A stretch of 34,267 nt of DNA from Nostoc sp. S13 (GTDB lineage Bacteria > Cyanobacteriota > Cyanobacteriia > Cyanobacteriales > Nostocaceae). Shown here in pieces: positions 15,190 to 23,910 of the stretch (the stretch's first letter is position 1; each line of letters begins with the position of its first letter). Under the pieces are notes generated by a model, which ran no database searches, was not told the DNA's origin, and saw only the letters and a list, made by a program, of their open reading frames with translations. The stretch is taken from contig NZ_JAQYWQ010000079.1 of NCBI RefSeq assembly GCF_029379315.1, positions 1-34,267 of the forward strand, read 5' to 3'. The translations under genes were made by a program, and so were the position numbers.

Positions 15190-16006
15190 TGTGAGCGCTC
15201 ATCCCCAATATAGAAGATTCGGTTTCTAACCAACGAATCGCTTCTAAAAGGCGATCGCGGCGACCTAGCTCATTCCAGTGTTCCTGAAAGTTTTGTAGTA
15301 ACCAGCCTGGCCCTTCAATCGCGAAAATCTTTTCAGAATGAAAACCCGCTTCTTTAACCTCTGCTCTGAGTTCTTCTGGATGATGAAAGAAGGTTTTTGT
15401 AAAGTAATTAGGATGGTTATTTGGGTTGCGGTGTTGACCATCAATCAGATCCTGTTTAACAATCTCTGCAAATTCTGGATCATCTAAATGTCCCCGAAAT
15501 AATCCATCTAAGGTTGAAGCAAAGCGAGAAACTCCCACCGCGAAAGCAAAACCTCCAGTTTTTAAGATGCGATGAGCTTCACGCAAAGCAATAATCCGAT
15601 CTGTGCGCTCAGTCAGATGATACAAAGACCCAAGTAAGAGAACAGCATCAACACTATTATCCGCCCGATTTAGTTGACGAGCATCTCCAACTGCGAAACT
15701 AGCTAAAGGATATTCTGGTTGAGCTTGAGACAAATGTCGGGCTTGCTCTATGTGCAAAGGCATCGCATCAATGAGATGGACTTCATAGCCCTGTTGAGCC
15801 AGCCAAAAAGAATAGATGCCAGCGCCACCGCCAACATCGAAAATCACTACGGGTGGAGGCGGTAGGTAGCGGCTAATAAGTTCTTGGCTTCGGGCTAATT
15901 CCAGCAAACCTGCACCTTTTGATAACCGCTCTTGCTCCCGACCACTCGCGTAATGGATTAACGCTTCATCTGCAAGCAGATTCTTTAATTCAGATAAATC
16001 TGACAT
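15167..16006 (-). CDS. Class I SAM-dependent methyltransferase
   Basis: A 279-residue methyltransferase. The SAM-binding motif I is IFDVGGGAGIYSFWLAQQG, followed by the acidic VHLID that binds the ribose. FAVGDARQL and AVLLLGSLYHLTE are motifs II and III. The substrate is unknown; it resembles UbiE/COQ5-like small-molecule methyltransferases. The ATG at 16006 lies inside the 3' end of the DUF120 gene (stop at 15990-15992), so the two overlap by 17 bases and are probably translationally coupled. A TTG at 16024 is an alternative start. The partner riboflavin kinase hints at flavin-related metabolism, but this is guesswork. The 3' end overlaps the convergent ChaC gene. Confidence 0.85.
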   Translation of the reverse strand: MSDLSELKNLLADEALIHYASGREQERLSKGAGLLELARSQELISRYLPPPPVVIFDVGGGAGIYSFWLAQQGYEVHLIDAMPLHIEQARHLSQAQPEYPLASFAVGDARQLNRADNSVDAVLLLGSLYHLTERTDRIIALREAHRILKTGGFAFAVGVSRFASTLDGLFRGHLDDPEFAEIVKQDLIDGQHRNPNNHPNYFTKTFFHHPEELRAEVKEAGFHSEKIFAIEGPGWLLQNFQEHWNELGRRDRLLEAIRWLETESSILGMSAHIMAVARK

Positions 16007-16379
16007 CGGAAATCTCAACTTCAATCAAGTCATTATCTTTAAGATTATATAGTTCGCGAAGTTTAACATCGCAAGCTATCTCAATAATTGTTTTTGGATG
16101 ATCTCCACTCTCAGTATTGTTTTTGTCTGTTCTTAAGATGAAAGCATCTCTTCCAAATATCTTACAGGGAACAATGCTAACAGAAACAGTCCCTCCATAT
16201 TCTTCCTTTTCCAGACGAATTACATTTTTTGGAAGATGGTAAGGTTGATCTAGCTGAATATTTAAAGTTCCAGGGAAAAATTTCATTCCCGTTTTTCTCA
16301 AGTAATATTCATGGAGTTTCTCAATCCAGTAAGAAAAGTTTCCTAAACCACTGACAACTTTACCTTTCAAGATTTTCAT
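15990..16379 (-). CDS. DUF120 / archaeal-type CTP-dependent riboflavin kinase-like protein
   Basis: A 129-residue protein matching the whole DUF120 domain, known from archaeal RibK, which uses CTP to phosphorylate riboflavin to FMN. The N-terminal KGKVVSGLGNFSYWIEKL corresponds to the glycine-rich segment of RibK. PGTLNIQL carries the T-x-N pair (Thr38, Asn40) that binds magnesium and nucleotide in the archaeal enzyme. ILRTDKNNTESGDHPKTIIEI and LRELYNLKDNDLIEVEI match the C-terminal half. The length is that of a standalone archaeal RibK. Bacteria normally use the unrelated bifunctional RibF, so this is unexpected in a cyanobacterium. It is the first gene of an overlapping pair with the methyltransferase. 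Confidence 0.8.
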   Translation of the reverse strand: MKILKGKVVSGLGNFSYWIEKLHEYYLRKTGMKFFPGTLNIQLDQPYHLPKNVIRLEKEEYGGTVSVSIVPCKIFGRDAFILRTDKNNTESGDHPKTIIEIACDVKLRELYNLKDNDLIEVEISDVRFI

Positions 16380-16402
16380 ATATCTTAATTATTGAACATA
16401 AT

Positions 16403-16625
16403 TCAGGAGTCAGGAATCAGAATCCAGAATGAATTCTGTACGACTGGTGGATGAATAATTGGGTTTAAGACCCCCACAAAACAAGAAAATTTGGTGGTCA
16501 ACAAGAAAGTCGCGGGTCTGAATCCCCGACTGATAGCGTCACGCAAAGCGAGTCCGCGTTCGCTTTTAGCGTCTCGTAGAGAGCGTCTTGATTCTGACGA
16601 ATGTATTCTGACTTCTGAATTCTTC
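16403..16625. repeat. Repeat-rich intergenic region
   Basis: This gap holds a hairpin AGTCGCGGG-TCTGAAT-CCCCGACT (about 16507-16530), the block GCGTCACGCAAAGCGAGTCC and TTTTAGCGTCTCGTAGAGA. These are dispersed palindromic blocks related to those at 6900-6980 and 9980-10060. The reading frame on the minus strand here has no protein-like character. Confidence 0.6.
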
Positions 16626-16645
16626 TTCATTGTCTAATTTTGCTT

Positions 16646-17278
16646 CTAGTTTAGAGGCTGTTTGAAAACTGAAAGGGGAGTCACACTGATACCGCGCACA
16701 AAAATATCTACACAGGTTTCAATATAGTCCTCACAGCTATAGTTGCCTTGATTGAATTTTGCACTGCGGCATAGCATTCCAGCTAACAGCATTCCTTTAA
16801 ACATATCGACTGCTGGAAATGGATCAAGGTCTGCTCTGACGATGCCTCGTTTCTGACTAGATTGCAGGTAAGCTACCAGTTTTTCTCCTAAGAGCTTGGC
16901 AGCTTCTTGAATCACTTGTTTGGCTTCTTCTGGATGACGTTTAGCTTCTCCAATGAAAGTACGAATTAAGTCTTCCTGTGCCTCTAACATCGTATTATAA
17001 AGATGGGCATAGTGTCTTAAATCAATTTTTAGATCCTGCGTCCACGCTTCGGGGTGTGCAAGGGCTTCTGTCTGAAGTGCAAAGGCATTTTCGATTACTG
17101 CTGCCAGAAGTTGTTCTTTGCTAGCAAAGTGGCGAAATAAAGTTACCTCATTCACACCAGCAACACGAGCTATTTCACGGGTAGTTGCTCCTTGAACACC
17201 TAAGCTAGCAAATACCTGCGAGGCGGCTTCTATCAAACGTGTACGCGTGAGAATTGATGAACGGATGCTTTTATTCAT
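16646..17278 (-). CDS. TetR/AcrR-family transcriptional regulator
   Basis: A 210-residue one-component repressor. The N-terminal helix-turn-helix is RLIEAASQVFASLGVQGATT followed by REIARVAGVNEVTLFRHFAS and KEQLLAAVIE, the standard TetR DNA-binding domain at about residues 14-63. The C-terminal two thirds is helical ligand-binding and dimerisation sequence of the TetR_C type. It probably represses its own gene through the AAGTACTT-centred site just upstream, and possibly a transporter elsewhere; no efflux gene is directly adjacent. The ligand is unknown. Confidence 0.9.
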   Translation of the reverse strand: MNKSIRSSILTRTRLIEAASQVFASLGVQGATTREIARVAGVNEVTLFRHFASKEQLLAAVIENAFALQTEALAHPEAWTQDLKIDLRHYAHLYNTMLEAQEDLIRTFIGEAKRHPEEAKQVIQEAAKLLGEKLVAYLQSSQKRGIVRADLDPFPAVDMFKGMLLAGMLCRSAKFNQGNYSCEDYIETCVDIFVRGISVTPLSVFKQPLN

Positions 17279-17284
17279 TTATGC

Positions 17285-17305
17285 TGGCAAGTACTTACTT
17301 ACATC
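17285..17305. promoter_or_regulatory. Candidate TetR operator
   Basis: The sequence GCAAGTACTTACTTAC contains the perfect palindrome AAGTACTT (17289-17296) and lies within 10-25 bases of the tetR start codon on its 5' side. TetR-family genes are usually autoregulated through dyads in this place. Sequence evidence only. Confidence 0.3.
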
Positions 17306-17403
17306 ATAGGTTATGTAGAAAAAGTGGTCGTAACTTGGGGAAAAATAATCTTGATAACAGCATTTTTAAAGTTGTTAAAAATCTTTACCCTCTGAAATTA
17401 TTT

Positions 17404-17901
17404 CTATTTCAGTGCGGTAGCTAATGTTTTACTCATTTGAGTAACTGAGACAACTACCCCACTTCTTAAATAATGAGGCGCTCTTTGGATAGCAGTAAAT
17501 CCCAGTCGTAAATAAAACCCTTCGGCATAAAGGCTAGCATTTGTAATTACCTTATCTATACCTTGCTCAGTTGCTTGATCGCAAAAATGTTGAACTAAAG
17601 TACGTCCAATCCCTTTACCTTGATATTTAGGATGGACATACAGCCCGATAAGTTCATCAACAATAAAACTAGCAAAACCTCTAACAAAATCTCCCTCGAT
17701 CGCAACGCAGAAAGTTTCTAGTTTCATACTCTTCAAGATATTTGAACCATCGGCTTTGTCGCGGTAATTACGCCAAGCTAAAAGTTCTTTTTGGGTGTAG
17801 AAAGTTGTAGGCAAAGCTTTGATAGCAGCAATATGAATTGCACTCAGCGCCCAGGCATCTGTTTCCTGGGCAGGTCGAAGAAATATTTCGTTAGCGCTCA
17901 T
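17404..17901 (-). CDS. GNAT-family N-acetyltransferase
   Basis: A 165-residue acetyltransferase. The acetyl-CoA motif is VHPKYQGKGIGRTLVQHF (Q-x-x-G-x-G), preceded by strand FASFIVDELIGLYV and followed by ITNASLYAEGFYLRLGFTAI, where Tyr in the A-x-x-FY segment is the usual general acid. The N-terminal LRPAQETDAWALSAIHIAAI is typical. Substrate unknown. It lies between tetR (same strand, 125 bases apart, with no visible hairpin terminator) and priA; the 103-base gap to priA is too short to hold another gene. Confidence 0.85.
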   Translation of the reverse strand: MSANEIFLRPAQETDAWALSAIHIAAIKALPTTFYTQKELLAWRNYRDKADGSNILKSMKLETFCVAIEGDFVRGFASFIVDELIGLYVHPKYQGKGIGRTLVQHFCDQATEQGIDKVITNASLYAEGFYLRLGFTAIQRAPHYLRSGVVVSVTQMSKTLATALK

Positions 17902-18004
17902 AGGTTCAGGGCTGGCATTCAGATTAAATACCTGTTAGATATCGCAACACATCAACTAGCTAAATTATCAACGACTTTACTGGTATTAGCCGCTTACAAT
18001 TGAG

Positions 18005-20620
18005 TTACATAATATTGATGGGGTCTACATCAATGGTCAAGCTAACAGATTGGGGACAAAGCGATCGCACTTCTTCCCAATCTGGCAATTGTGGCAATGC
18101 CTCGGGGGCAAATTTAATCAATATCTGCCAGCGATAACGATTAGCTACTCGTAAAATACTGGCTGGTGCTGGCCCCAATATCTCGAATTCTTCTTCTGTA
18201 CTCAAGGCTGTGGCAATAATTTGCGCCGTATTCTGCACTTGAATCGGATCGAGACTACTTAAACGTAACAAAATTAACCGCCCGTATGGAGGATAATTGA
18301 GTGCTTGGCGTTGCTCTAACTCAGCTTCAGAGAAAGACTGATAATCGTGCGATCGCACTGCTGCAATTACCTGATGCTCTGTAGTATAAGTCTGCACAAT
18401 TACCCTACCTGGATCATCGCCTCTACCAGCACGTCCAGCTACTTGAGTCAAGGTTTGAAATGCCCGTTCACTGGCGCGGTAATCTGATAAATTTAACAAT
18501 CCATCAGCAGCAACGACGCCCACAAGTGTCACCTGCGGTAAATCTAAACCTTTGGTGAGCATTTGCGTTCCTACTAATAAATCTGCTTCGCCGTTGGCAA
18601 ATTGGGTAAGTAGGGTACGGTGTGAGCCTTTGTTACGGGTGGTATCGCTATCAAAGCGAATCAAACGCAATTCTGGGAATTGTCGCGCTAATTCCTGCGT
18701 TACTCGTTGAGTACCGCTACCGAAAAATTTCAGGTAAGGGGAACTACAATCAGGGCAGAATTTGGGATGCGATCGCGCATAGTTACAATAATGACAACGC
18801 AGTAATTCCGGCGCTTTTTCTTCGGTGTGGTGATACGCTAACGACACATCACAGTGCGGACATTCCAACACATATCCACAACTGCGGCAAGATACAAAAG
18901 TACTGTGTCCCCGGCGATGGATAAATAAAATCCCCTGTTGTTTTCTCTGTTGCAACTGTTGCAAAGCTGCTTGCAGCGATCTACTAAATATAGAACGATT
19001 TCCCTGCTGCAACTCTTGCCGCATATCGACTATTTCTACTGGCGGTAGAGGGCGGGAATTGATGCGTTCGGGGAGGGAGAGGTAAAGTGAGGAGTTAGGA
19101 GCGATGCCCTGAGCCTGCCGAAGTGTTAGGAATGAGGAGTTATAAGTTACGAATTCTTCCCCTGCTCCCCTGCTCCCCTGCTCCCCTGCTCCCTTGCTTC
19201 TCTGCCTCCTGACGCTTACCCAACTCTCCAAGGAAGGGGTAGCGGAACCCAACACCAAGGGACAATTTTCTAATTCTGCTCGCCACTGGGCGACGGTACG
19301 GGCGTGGTAGGTGGGTATGGGGGAGTCTTGTTTAAAGCTGCTGTCGTGTTCTTCATCTAAAATAATTAAACCCAATTTAGGCAAAGGAGCGAAAACGGCG
19401 CTGCGGGTACCAATGACAACTTGGGGTTCTCCTGTGAGCATTTGCCGCCAAGTGTCATAACGTTCACCATCTGAGAGGGCGCTGTGATAGACGCTGACTT
19501 TATTCCCAAAACGGGCGCGAAAACGATCAGTTAGCTGGGGTGTGAGTCCAATTTCTGGGACTAAGACAAGGGCGGATTTGCCAACTTTGAGGAGGGGTGC
19601 GATCGCTTGCAAATATACTTCGGTTTTTCCCGAACCTGTCACCCCATGCAACAAAACTTGAGCAAATCCATCTAATGTCTGGATTGTTTCTAAGGCGCTA
19701 GCTTGGGCTGCATTTAATGACTTTGGTTGATCTTGAGCTAATGCTGGCCCTTGTTCCCTTCGCAATACTTCCCGTTCTTCGATGACGATACAGCCCTTTT
19801 GTTCTAACCCTTTTAGAGTAGGGGTAGTTGTCTTACAAATTTGGAGGAACTCATTTAGCCACAACTCGCCCCCATAATCGCGTAGCACTTTTAAAATTTC
19901 CCGTTGACGCTTGTTTAAATCAATGTAAGATCCATCGGCAACTAAGGTGACTACTGGTTTTGTCTGGGGTTGAGAATATCTAAGTAATTCCACATAACTT
20001 TCTGCCCAATTGCGTTCGAGTAATTGCTTCTTTCCATAGTCAAATCCTTGAATCTGGCGCTTGAGGAATTTGAAACTGTAGTCCCCATCAACTTGAGATT
20101 GCAGAATTTTGAGAATTTGACGAGCTGCCGTTGAACCAAGGAATTCTACTGCACCATTGGGAATGTTTTCTCGCTTCAGCCGAATGCGATGCTGCGATCG
20201 CCCCAATAATCCAGGCGGCAACGCCATACGTATCACCTGAATCAATTGTGTGTAATAATACTGTGATACCCGTTCCAGCAGAGTCAGGTAACTATCTCCG
20301 ATGAAATCCCTTTGAATAACATCTTCTACTTCCTTGATTTTTTCTAGTGCGAAATCTACTGGGGGTTTTGCCAGGAAACGAATAGCTACCCCTCCCACCT
20401 GTTGTAAACCAAATGGCACACTCAAAATGTCCCCTGGTTTTACTTCTAACTTGGCAGGTAATCGATACGTATACAGTTTTTCCCCTTTCTCTAATTCCGT
20501 TGAGGCTCCTGGACAGTCTACCAGTACTTCAACCCACCTATTAACAGTTGCATCCGAATGGTACGATTCACCAGCCTGGGCCACCACCAAAGGAGATAAA
20601 TTTACGCCATTAATATACAT
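18005..20620 (-). CDS. priA: Primosomal protein N' (replication restart helicase PriA)
   Basis: An 871-residue superfamily 2 DNA helicase that reloads the replisome at stalled forks. After the N-terminal 3'-end-binding domain and winged helix come Walker A LLHGVTGSGKTEVYL (about residue 325), the DEEH box LIILDEEHDSSFKQ (about 420), LGSATPSLESW, and the zinc-binding cysteines CRSCGYVLECPHCDVS ... CHYCN ... CPDCSS (about 575-625). GTQMLTKGLDLPQV and QVAGRAGRGDDPG are helicase motifs V and VI. Between ESWVSVR and YLSLPERINSRPLPP there is an insertion of about 40 residues encoded by repetitive DNA (about 19080-19216), described separately. The rest is colinear with the family, so the gene looks functional. 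Confidence 0.95.
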   Translation of the reverse strand: MYINGVNLSPLVVAQAGESYHSDATVNRWVEVLVDCPGASTELEKGEKLYTYRLPAKLEVKPGDILSVPFGLQQVGGVAIRFLAKPPVDFALEKIKEVEDVIQRDFIGDSYLTLLERVSQYYYTQLIQVIRMALPPGLLGRSQHRIRLKRENIPNGAVEFLGSTAARQILKILQSQVDGDYSFKFLKRQIQGFDYGKKQLLERNWAESYVELLRYSQPQTKPVVTLVADGSYIDLNKRQREILKVLRDYGGELWLNEFLQICKTTTPTLKGLEQKGCIVIEEREVLRREQGPALAQDQPKSLNAAQASALETIQTLDGFAQVLLHGVTGSGKTEVYLQAIAPLLKVGKSALVLVPEIGLTPQLTDRFRARFGNKVSVYHSALSDGERYDTWRQMLTGEPQVVIGTRSAVFAPLPKLGLIILDEEHDSSFKQDSPIPTYHARTVAQWRAELENCPLVLGSATPSLESWVSVRRQRSKGAGEQGSRGAGEEFVTYNSSFLTLRQAQGIAPNSSLYLSLPERINSRPLPPVEIVDMRQELQQGNRSIFSRSLQAALQQLQQRKQQGILFIHRRGHSTFVSCRSCGYVLECPHCDVSLAYHHTEEKAPELLRCHYCNYARSHPKFCPDCSSPYLKFFGSGTQRVTQELARQFPELRLIRFDSDTTRNKGSHRTLLTQFANGEADLLVGTQMLTKGLDLPQVTLVGVVAADGLLNLSDYRASERAFQTLTQVAGRAGRGDDPGRVIVQTYTTEHQVIAAVRSHDYQSFSEAELEQRQALNYPPYGRLILLRLSSLDPIQVQNTAQIIATALSTEEEFEILGPAPASILRVANRYRWQILIKFAPEALPQLPDWEEVRSLCPQSVSLTIDVDPINIM
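19085..19216 (-). repeat. Repetitive insertion inside priA with four CTGCTCCC octamers
   Basis: Four perfect 8-bp CTGCTCCC units (19162-19193, plus strand) encode GAGEQGSRGAGEE on the minus strand. Beside them lie the recurrent block CCCTGAGCCTGCCGAAGTG (read as LRQAQG) and GGAGTTAGGA heptamer-like pieces. Together they encode a low-complexity linker between helicase motifs that has no place in the family. A change in octamer copy number not divisible by three would frameshift priA. Confidence 0.8.
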
Positions 20621-20639
20621 AGTTGCTGACTTTATAGTT

Positions 20640-21421
20640 TAACATTTTACTCATATAGCTAGTCACAATTAACTTAGCTAACTAAACTCTATTTTTTTGC
20701 TTTTTTGGACTCAAATGGTATTTGACAATACTGTTATCCTTCATAATACTTGATAAGTTTCCTCTTATGTAATCTACTAGACAATTTTGCCTCTTCTATA
20801 CGTGCAATAAATATTTTGTGCCTACCTTACAAATAAAAGCATCTCGGCTAAATCTACAAAAGTTACTCCAACTACTAAATAGGGAGTAGCCTTTTTCCGC
20901 CTATCGATAGATATTCAACCATTTCTGTATATGAGATTATTTTATACAAATAAGATCATTCCGAAATTAAGCTGCCATTATTGTAATTTGTATCATGTCG
21001 GTAACTTTAAATCGGGAATGCATAACCCCAGCACCAGGTTTTCGATGTATCCAGTGACTTTCAACGCCTACATTAAAATTATTTAGAAAAATATATGAAA
21101 GTTTAAGAAATTGGGATGGTTAGCTGAGATTTTTATATTTGTTAAGGTTGAGAAAGTTTGAGGAGGATTTGACATATTTGATAATTAAGAAAAAAATGAA
21201 GAATATATATGTTGGTTGTGAGCCTGAAAAGAAAGTTTTGTTAGGTCTCAAGTCCAGTTTAGTTATAGGTTGTATCTAACCGTAACCTATAGTTGGTAGG
21301 TAAATACGGATTTTTATTTCTGAAGACAAATTAGCAGAAGCTTGTATTTCGCTATCTAAACCGGTGCATTCGTCCATTAGGGAAAACTACCAAGCTTCAA
21401 ACGAGTAGCTGTAACTAAATT
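20640..21421. other. Long gene-free region upstream of the sigma factor gene
   Basis: About 780 A/T-rich bases with no convincing gene. It contains an inverted repeat TATAGGTT ... AACCTATA (21264-21291, 12-base loop) and a GAGGAGG followed by a 36-codon frame ending at about 21278, whose spacing is poor for translation. The divergent priA promoter must lie at the left. A long 5' leader or small RNA for the sigma factor gene is possible but not demonstrated. Confidence 0.4.
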
Positions 21422-22594
21422 ATGTACCAAACAAAACAACAATCCCTAAAGGAAACTATGAATATTCTTGAATTGGGAAAAATGGAAATACTGGAGAACC
21501 CTGCTGATGGCGAAGAACCATCACTCGAAAGTTTAGATCCAGTAGCAGATGAAGAGTCTCCAATTGTAATAGAAAATCTGGAATCAGACGAACGCGATGG
21601 AGATGAGATGGGGGCGGCTCGTCCTTCGGGATATAATAAAACCGAACATGATGATGCTGTAGGCGCGTTTTTTAAGGAAATGGCGCGTTATCCGCTTCTA
21701 AAACCTGATGAAGAGGTAGAGTTAGCGCGGCGAGTCAGGTTTCTAGAAGAAATTAGGGAATTACAAGCTGCCTTACACTTAAAGCTGGGACAGGAACCTA
21801 GTAAGCTAGAAGTGGCTTCTGAGCTAGAAATGACCGAAAAGCAATTAGAAAGTCGCTTGTATCAAGGTAGAGTAGCGAAACGCAAAATGATTCGCTCGAA
21901 CCTGAGATTGGTAGTTTCTATTGCCAAGCGATATCTGAATCGGGGAGTGCCCTTTCTGGATTTAATTCAGGAAGGAGCAATGGGTTTAAATCGTGCTACA
22001 GAAAAGTTTGATCCAGATAAAGGATATAAGTTTTCTACTTACGCCTATTGGTGGATTAGACAAGCGATCACCAGAGCTATAGCTAATGATGCGCGGACAA
22101 TCCGGCTACCTATTCATATTGTTGAAAAGCTTAACAAGCTGAAAAAAGCACAACGGGAACTCAAACAAAAACTCTCTCGTAATCCCACCGAAGCTGAAAT
22201 GGCAGAAGCTTTGGAAATTAGTGTGCAACAACTACGCCAGCTACAACAGCTACGGCGTCAAGCACTTTCTCTCAACCACCGCGTCGGTAAAGAAGAAGAC
22301 ACGGAATTGATGGATTTGCTAGAAGATGAAGATAACCTGTCTCCAGAAGCAAAAATGAACGAAAACATGATGCGTCAGGAGATTTGGGAAGTCTTGGGTG
22401 ACGTGTTAACTCCACGGGAGAAAGATGTGATTTCTCTGCGTTATGGTTTGACAACCAGCGAACCCTGTACCTTAGAAGAAGTTGGCAACATGTTTAATCT
22501 TTCTCGTGAGCGAGTGCGACAAATTCAAAGCAAAGCCATGCGAAAATTACGGCGTCCTCACATTGCCAAACGCTTAAAAGGTTGGTTGATTTAA
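21422..22594 (+). CDS. Sigma-70 family RNA polymerase sigma factor, group 2 type
   Basis: A 390-residue sigma factor. An acidic N-terminal tail (about 1-75) precedes region 1.2 (DAVGAFFKEMARYPLLKPDEEVELARRV). Region 2 includes RSNLRLVVSIAKRYLNRGVP, FLDLIQEGAMGLNRATEKFD and YKFSTYAYWWIRQAITRAIA, the last being the -10 recognition helix. Region 3 (IRLPIHIVEKLNKL) and region 4 with LTPREKDVISLRYGL and the -35 helix CTLEEVGNMFNLSRERVRQI follow. The close match to RpoD in regions 2 and 4, with a short region 1.1, indicates a nonessential group 2 factor; cyanobacteria have several (SigB-SigE) that respond to carbon, nitrogen, light or stress, and I cannot safely say which. An internal ATG at 21458 follows AAAGGAA and could be the true start. 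A long leader precedes it. Confidence 0.93.
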   Translation: MYQTKQQSLKETMNILELGKMEILENPADGEEPSLESLDPVADEESPIVIENLESDERDGDEMGAARPSGYNKTEHDDAVGAFFKEMARYPLLKPDEEVELARRVRFLEEIRELQAALHLKLGQEPSKLEVASELEMTEKQLESRLYQGRVAKRKMIRSNLRLVVSIAKRYLNRGVPFLDLIQEGAMGLNRATEKFDPDKGYKFSTYAYWWIRQAITRAIANDARTIRLPIHIVEKLNKLKKAQRELKQKLSRNPTEAEMAEALEISVQQLRQLQQLRRQALSLNHRVGKEEDTELMDLLEDEDNLSPEAKMNENMMRQEIWEVLGDVLTPREKDVISLRYGLTTSEPCTLEEVGNMFNLSRERVRQIQSKAMRKLRRPHIAKRLKGWLI

Positions 22595-22659
22595 TGAAGA
22601 TAGAGATACAATACCTGATCTAATTAGCTTCATTAACGAACATAGATCGAATAAAGTGC

Positions 22660-22982
22660 AAAACTTTAAATTTAGTCGGGTGGCCAGTGCGTTGTATTAT
22701 CGCGTAGCCAAGGGCGGACAAGATGTCCACCCCACAAGATTGGATAATTTATTTGTTGGAAGTCCCTAACGTAAGTTCGATGAACCTCTCCCGGACAGCC
22801 TCCCTCTCCGAAACGGAAAGGGAGGAGCAACGAAAAATTCAGCTTTTTGCTCCCCTCTCCGCGTCGGAGAGGGACTGCTCTTGAGAGGTCAAATAAAACT
22901 TGTCGAACTCACGTTTAGTTATTACTCAAAAAAAATTGCACAGTTGCCTATAGACTATGGACTATGAACTATCGACTATAGA
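22660..22982. repeat. Intergenic palindromic repeats and ACTAT heptamers
   Basis: No gene lies here. The blocks are GGGCGGACAAGATGTCCACC (about 22711-22730), an imperfect hairpin CTCCCTCTCC ... GGAAAGGGAG (22801-22825), a hairpin CCCTCTCCGCGTCGGAGAGGG (22853-22873) and four degenerate heptamers of the form (G/A)ACTAT(G/C/A) at about 22956-22981, directly before the next start codon. The hairpins could also end sigma factor transcription. Confidence 0.65.
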
Positions 22983-22985
22983 ATA

Positions 22986-23480
22986 ATGACTTCGCGTGGC
23001 AATTTGATTGTGCGTTTTGCTGAACCAGCTGATTACAGCGTACTGTTTAAATTAATTCAGGGACTTGCAGAGTATGAAAAATTATCTCACGCTATTACTG
23101 GCAATGCTCTAGCACTTAAGGAGCATTTATTTGGTTCACGTAGGTATGTAGAGGCAATCTTAGCAGAATCTGCGGGTCAAGCTGTTGGTTTTGCCTTATT
23201 TTTTCATAATTATTCAACATTTTTGACTAAGCCAGGAATTTATCTGGAAGATTTATTTGTTTTACCAGAATATCGCAGGCAAGGTATTGGTAAAGCTCTC
23301 CTTACTAAAGTAGCCCAAATAGCTGTAGAACGTGATTGTGGGCGGTTAGAGTGGAGTGTGTTGGATTGGAACGAATCAGCCCAAGCGTTCTACCGTAGTA
23401 TGGGAGCATCTATATTAGATGATTGGCGAATTTGTCGTGTTACAGAAGATGTGCTTATTCAGTTAGGGGCTGTCAACTAA
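22986..23480 (+). CDS. GNAT N-acetyltransferase (diamine acetyltransferase-like)
   Basis: A 164-residue acetyltransferase similar in layout to spermidine/spermine (SAT-type) acetyltransferases. NLIVRFAEPADYSVLFKLIQ and GLAEYEKLSHAITG are typical of that group. The acetyl-CoA loop is LFVLPEYRRQGIGKALLTKVA (RRQGIG), and the motif LDWNESAQAFYRSMGA holds the catalytic-type Tyr. The probable substrate class is amines or amino acids, but this is by analogy. It is preceded immediately by heptamer-like ACTAT repeats with no clear ribosome site, so translation may be leaderless or weak. Confidence 0.87.
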   Translation: MTSRGNLIVRFAEPADYSVLFKLIQGLAEYEKLSHAITGNALALKEHLFGSRRYVEAILAESAGQAVGFALFFHNYSTFLTKPGIYLEDLFVLPEYRRQGIGKALLTKVAQIAVERDCGRLEWSVLDWNESAQAFYRSMGASILDDWRICRVTEDVLIQLGAVN

Positions 23481-23567
23481 AGAACAAAGGATGAAACGAG
23501 ACAATTTTTATCTTGAATATTTCATCCTTAAATTTTTATGAATTATTGGTTGTAAAGGATTTATACT

Positions 23568-23675
23568 TATATAGCAATTCTGAATCTATTCGTAACAAAT
23601 AAGATCCCCGACTTCTTTAAGCAGTCGGGGAGCTGCGGCTTGCAATTTTCACAAATCAAATAGGATTGCTATATA
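23568..23675. mobile_element. ~108-bp MITE-like element (TATATAGCAAT family) with internal hairpin
   Basis: The ends TATATAGCAATTCTGAATC and CAAATAGGATTGCTATATA are inverted repeats, identical over the outer 11 bases. Inside, CCCCGACT and AGTCGGGG form a perfect 8-bp stem (about 23602-23627). AACAAATAAG is shared with the 10690-10794 element. It could also serve as a transcription stop for the acetyltransferase gene. Confidence 0.6.
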
Positions 23676-23818
23676 CATAAATTTGTATTTTAATCATCAG
23701 TGTAGTTACGCGTAACGTTTCGTAGAAAAGTATCTTGTCGTCAAACATCGCTCTGTACTAACAACCCTAAATCTAAAATCCCGAATATTCAAAATTAAAA
23801 AAATTTTCGGGCGAAGTT

Positions 23819-23831
23819 TGACAGATTGTCA
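23819..23831. promoter_or_regulatory. Candidate repressor operator upstream of petJ (TGACAgatTGTCA)
   Basis: A perfect 5-bp dyad TGACA-GAT-TGTCA lies 80 bases before the petJ start and overlaps a -35-like TTGACA (23818-23823). In Synechocystis petJ is controlled by copper through the BlaI/CopY-type repressor PetR; BlaI-family sites are GACA/TGTC dyads. The link to PetR here is an inference, since the repressor gene is not in the window. Confidence 0.4.
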
Positions 23832-23910
23832 TTTGACTATGGCAACTCCTCAACTGACAATTATAGAAGATATTGCACCGAATAAGCCGTTATTGCAGAG
23901 GGAACACAAA

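Noticed and set aside
16500..16535. tRNA-like hairpin containing a GGGTCTGAATCCCC stem
   Set aside because: It resembles a T-arm, but no acceptor stem, anticodon arm or D-arm surrounds it; it is part of a dispersed repeat.
21169..21278. 36-codon frame in the sigma factor leader following AGGAGGA
   Set aside because: The ribosome site is only one base from the TTG, the later ATG is too far away, and no family is recognisable.
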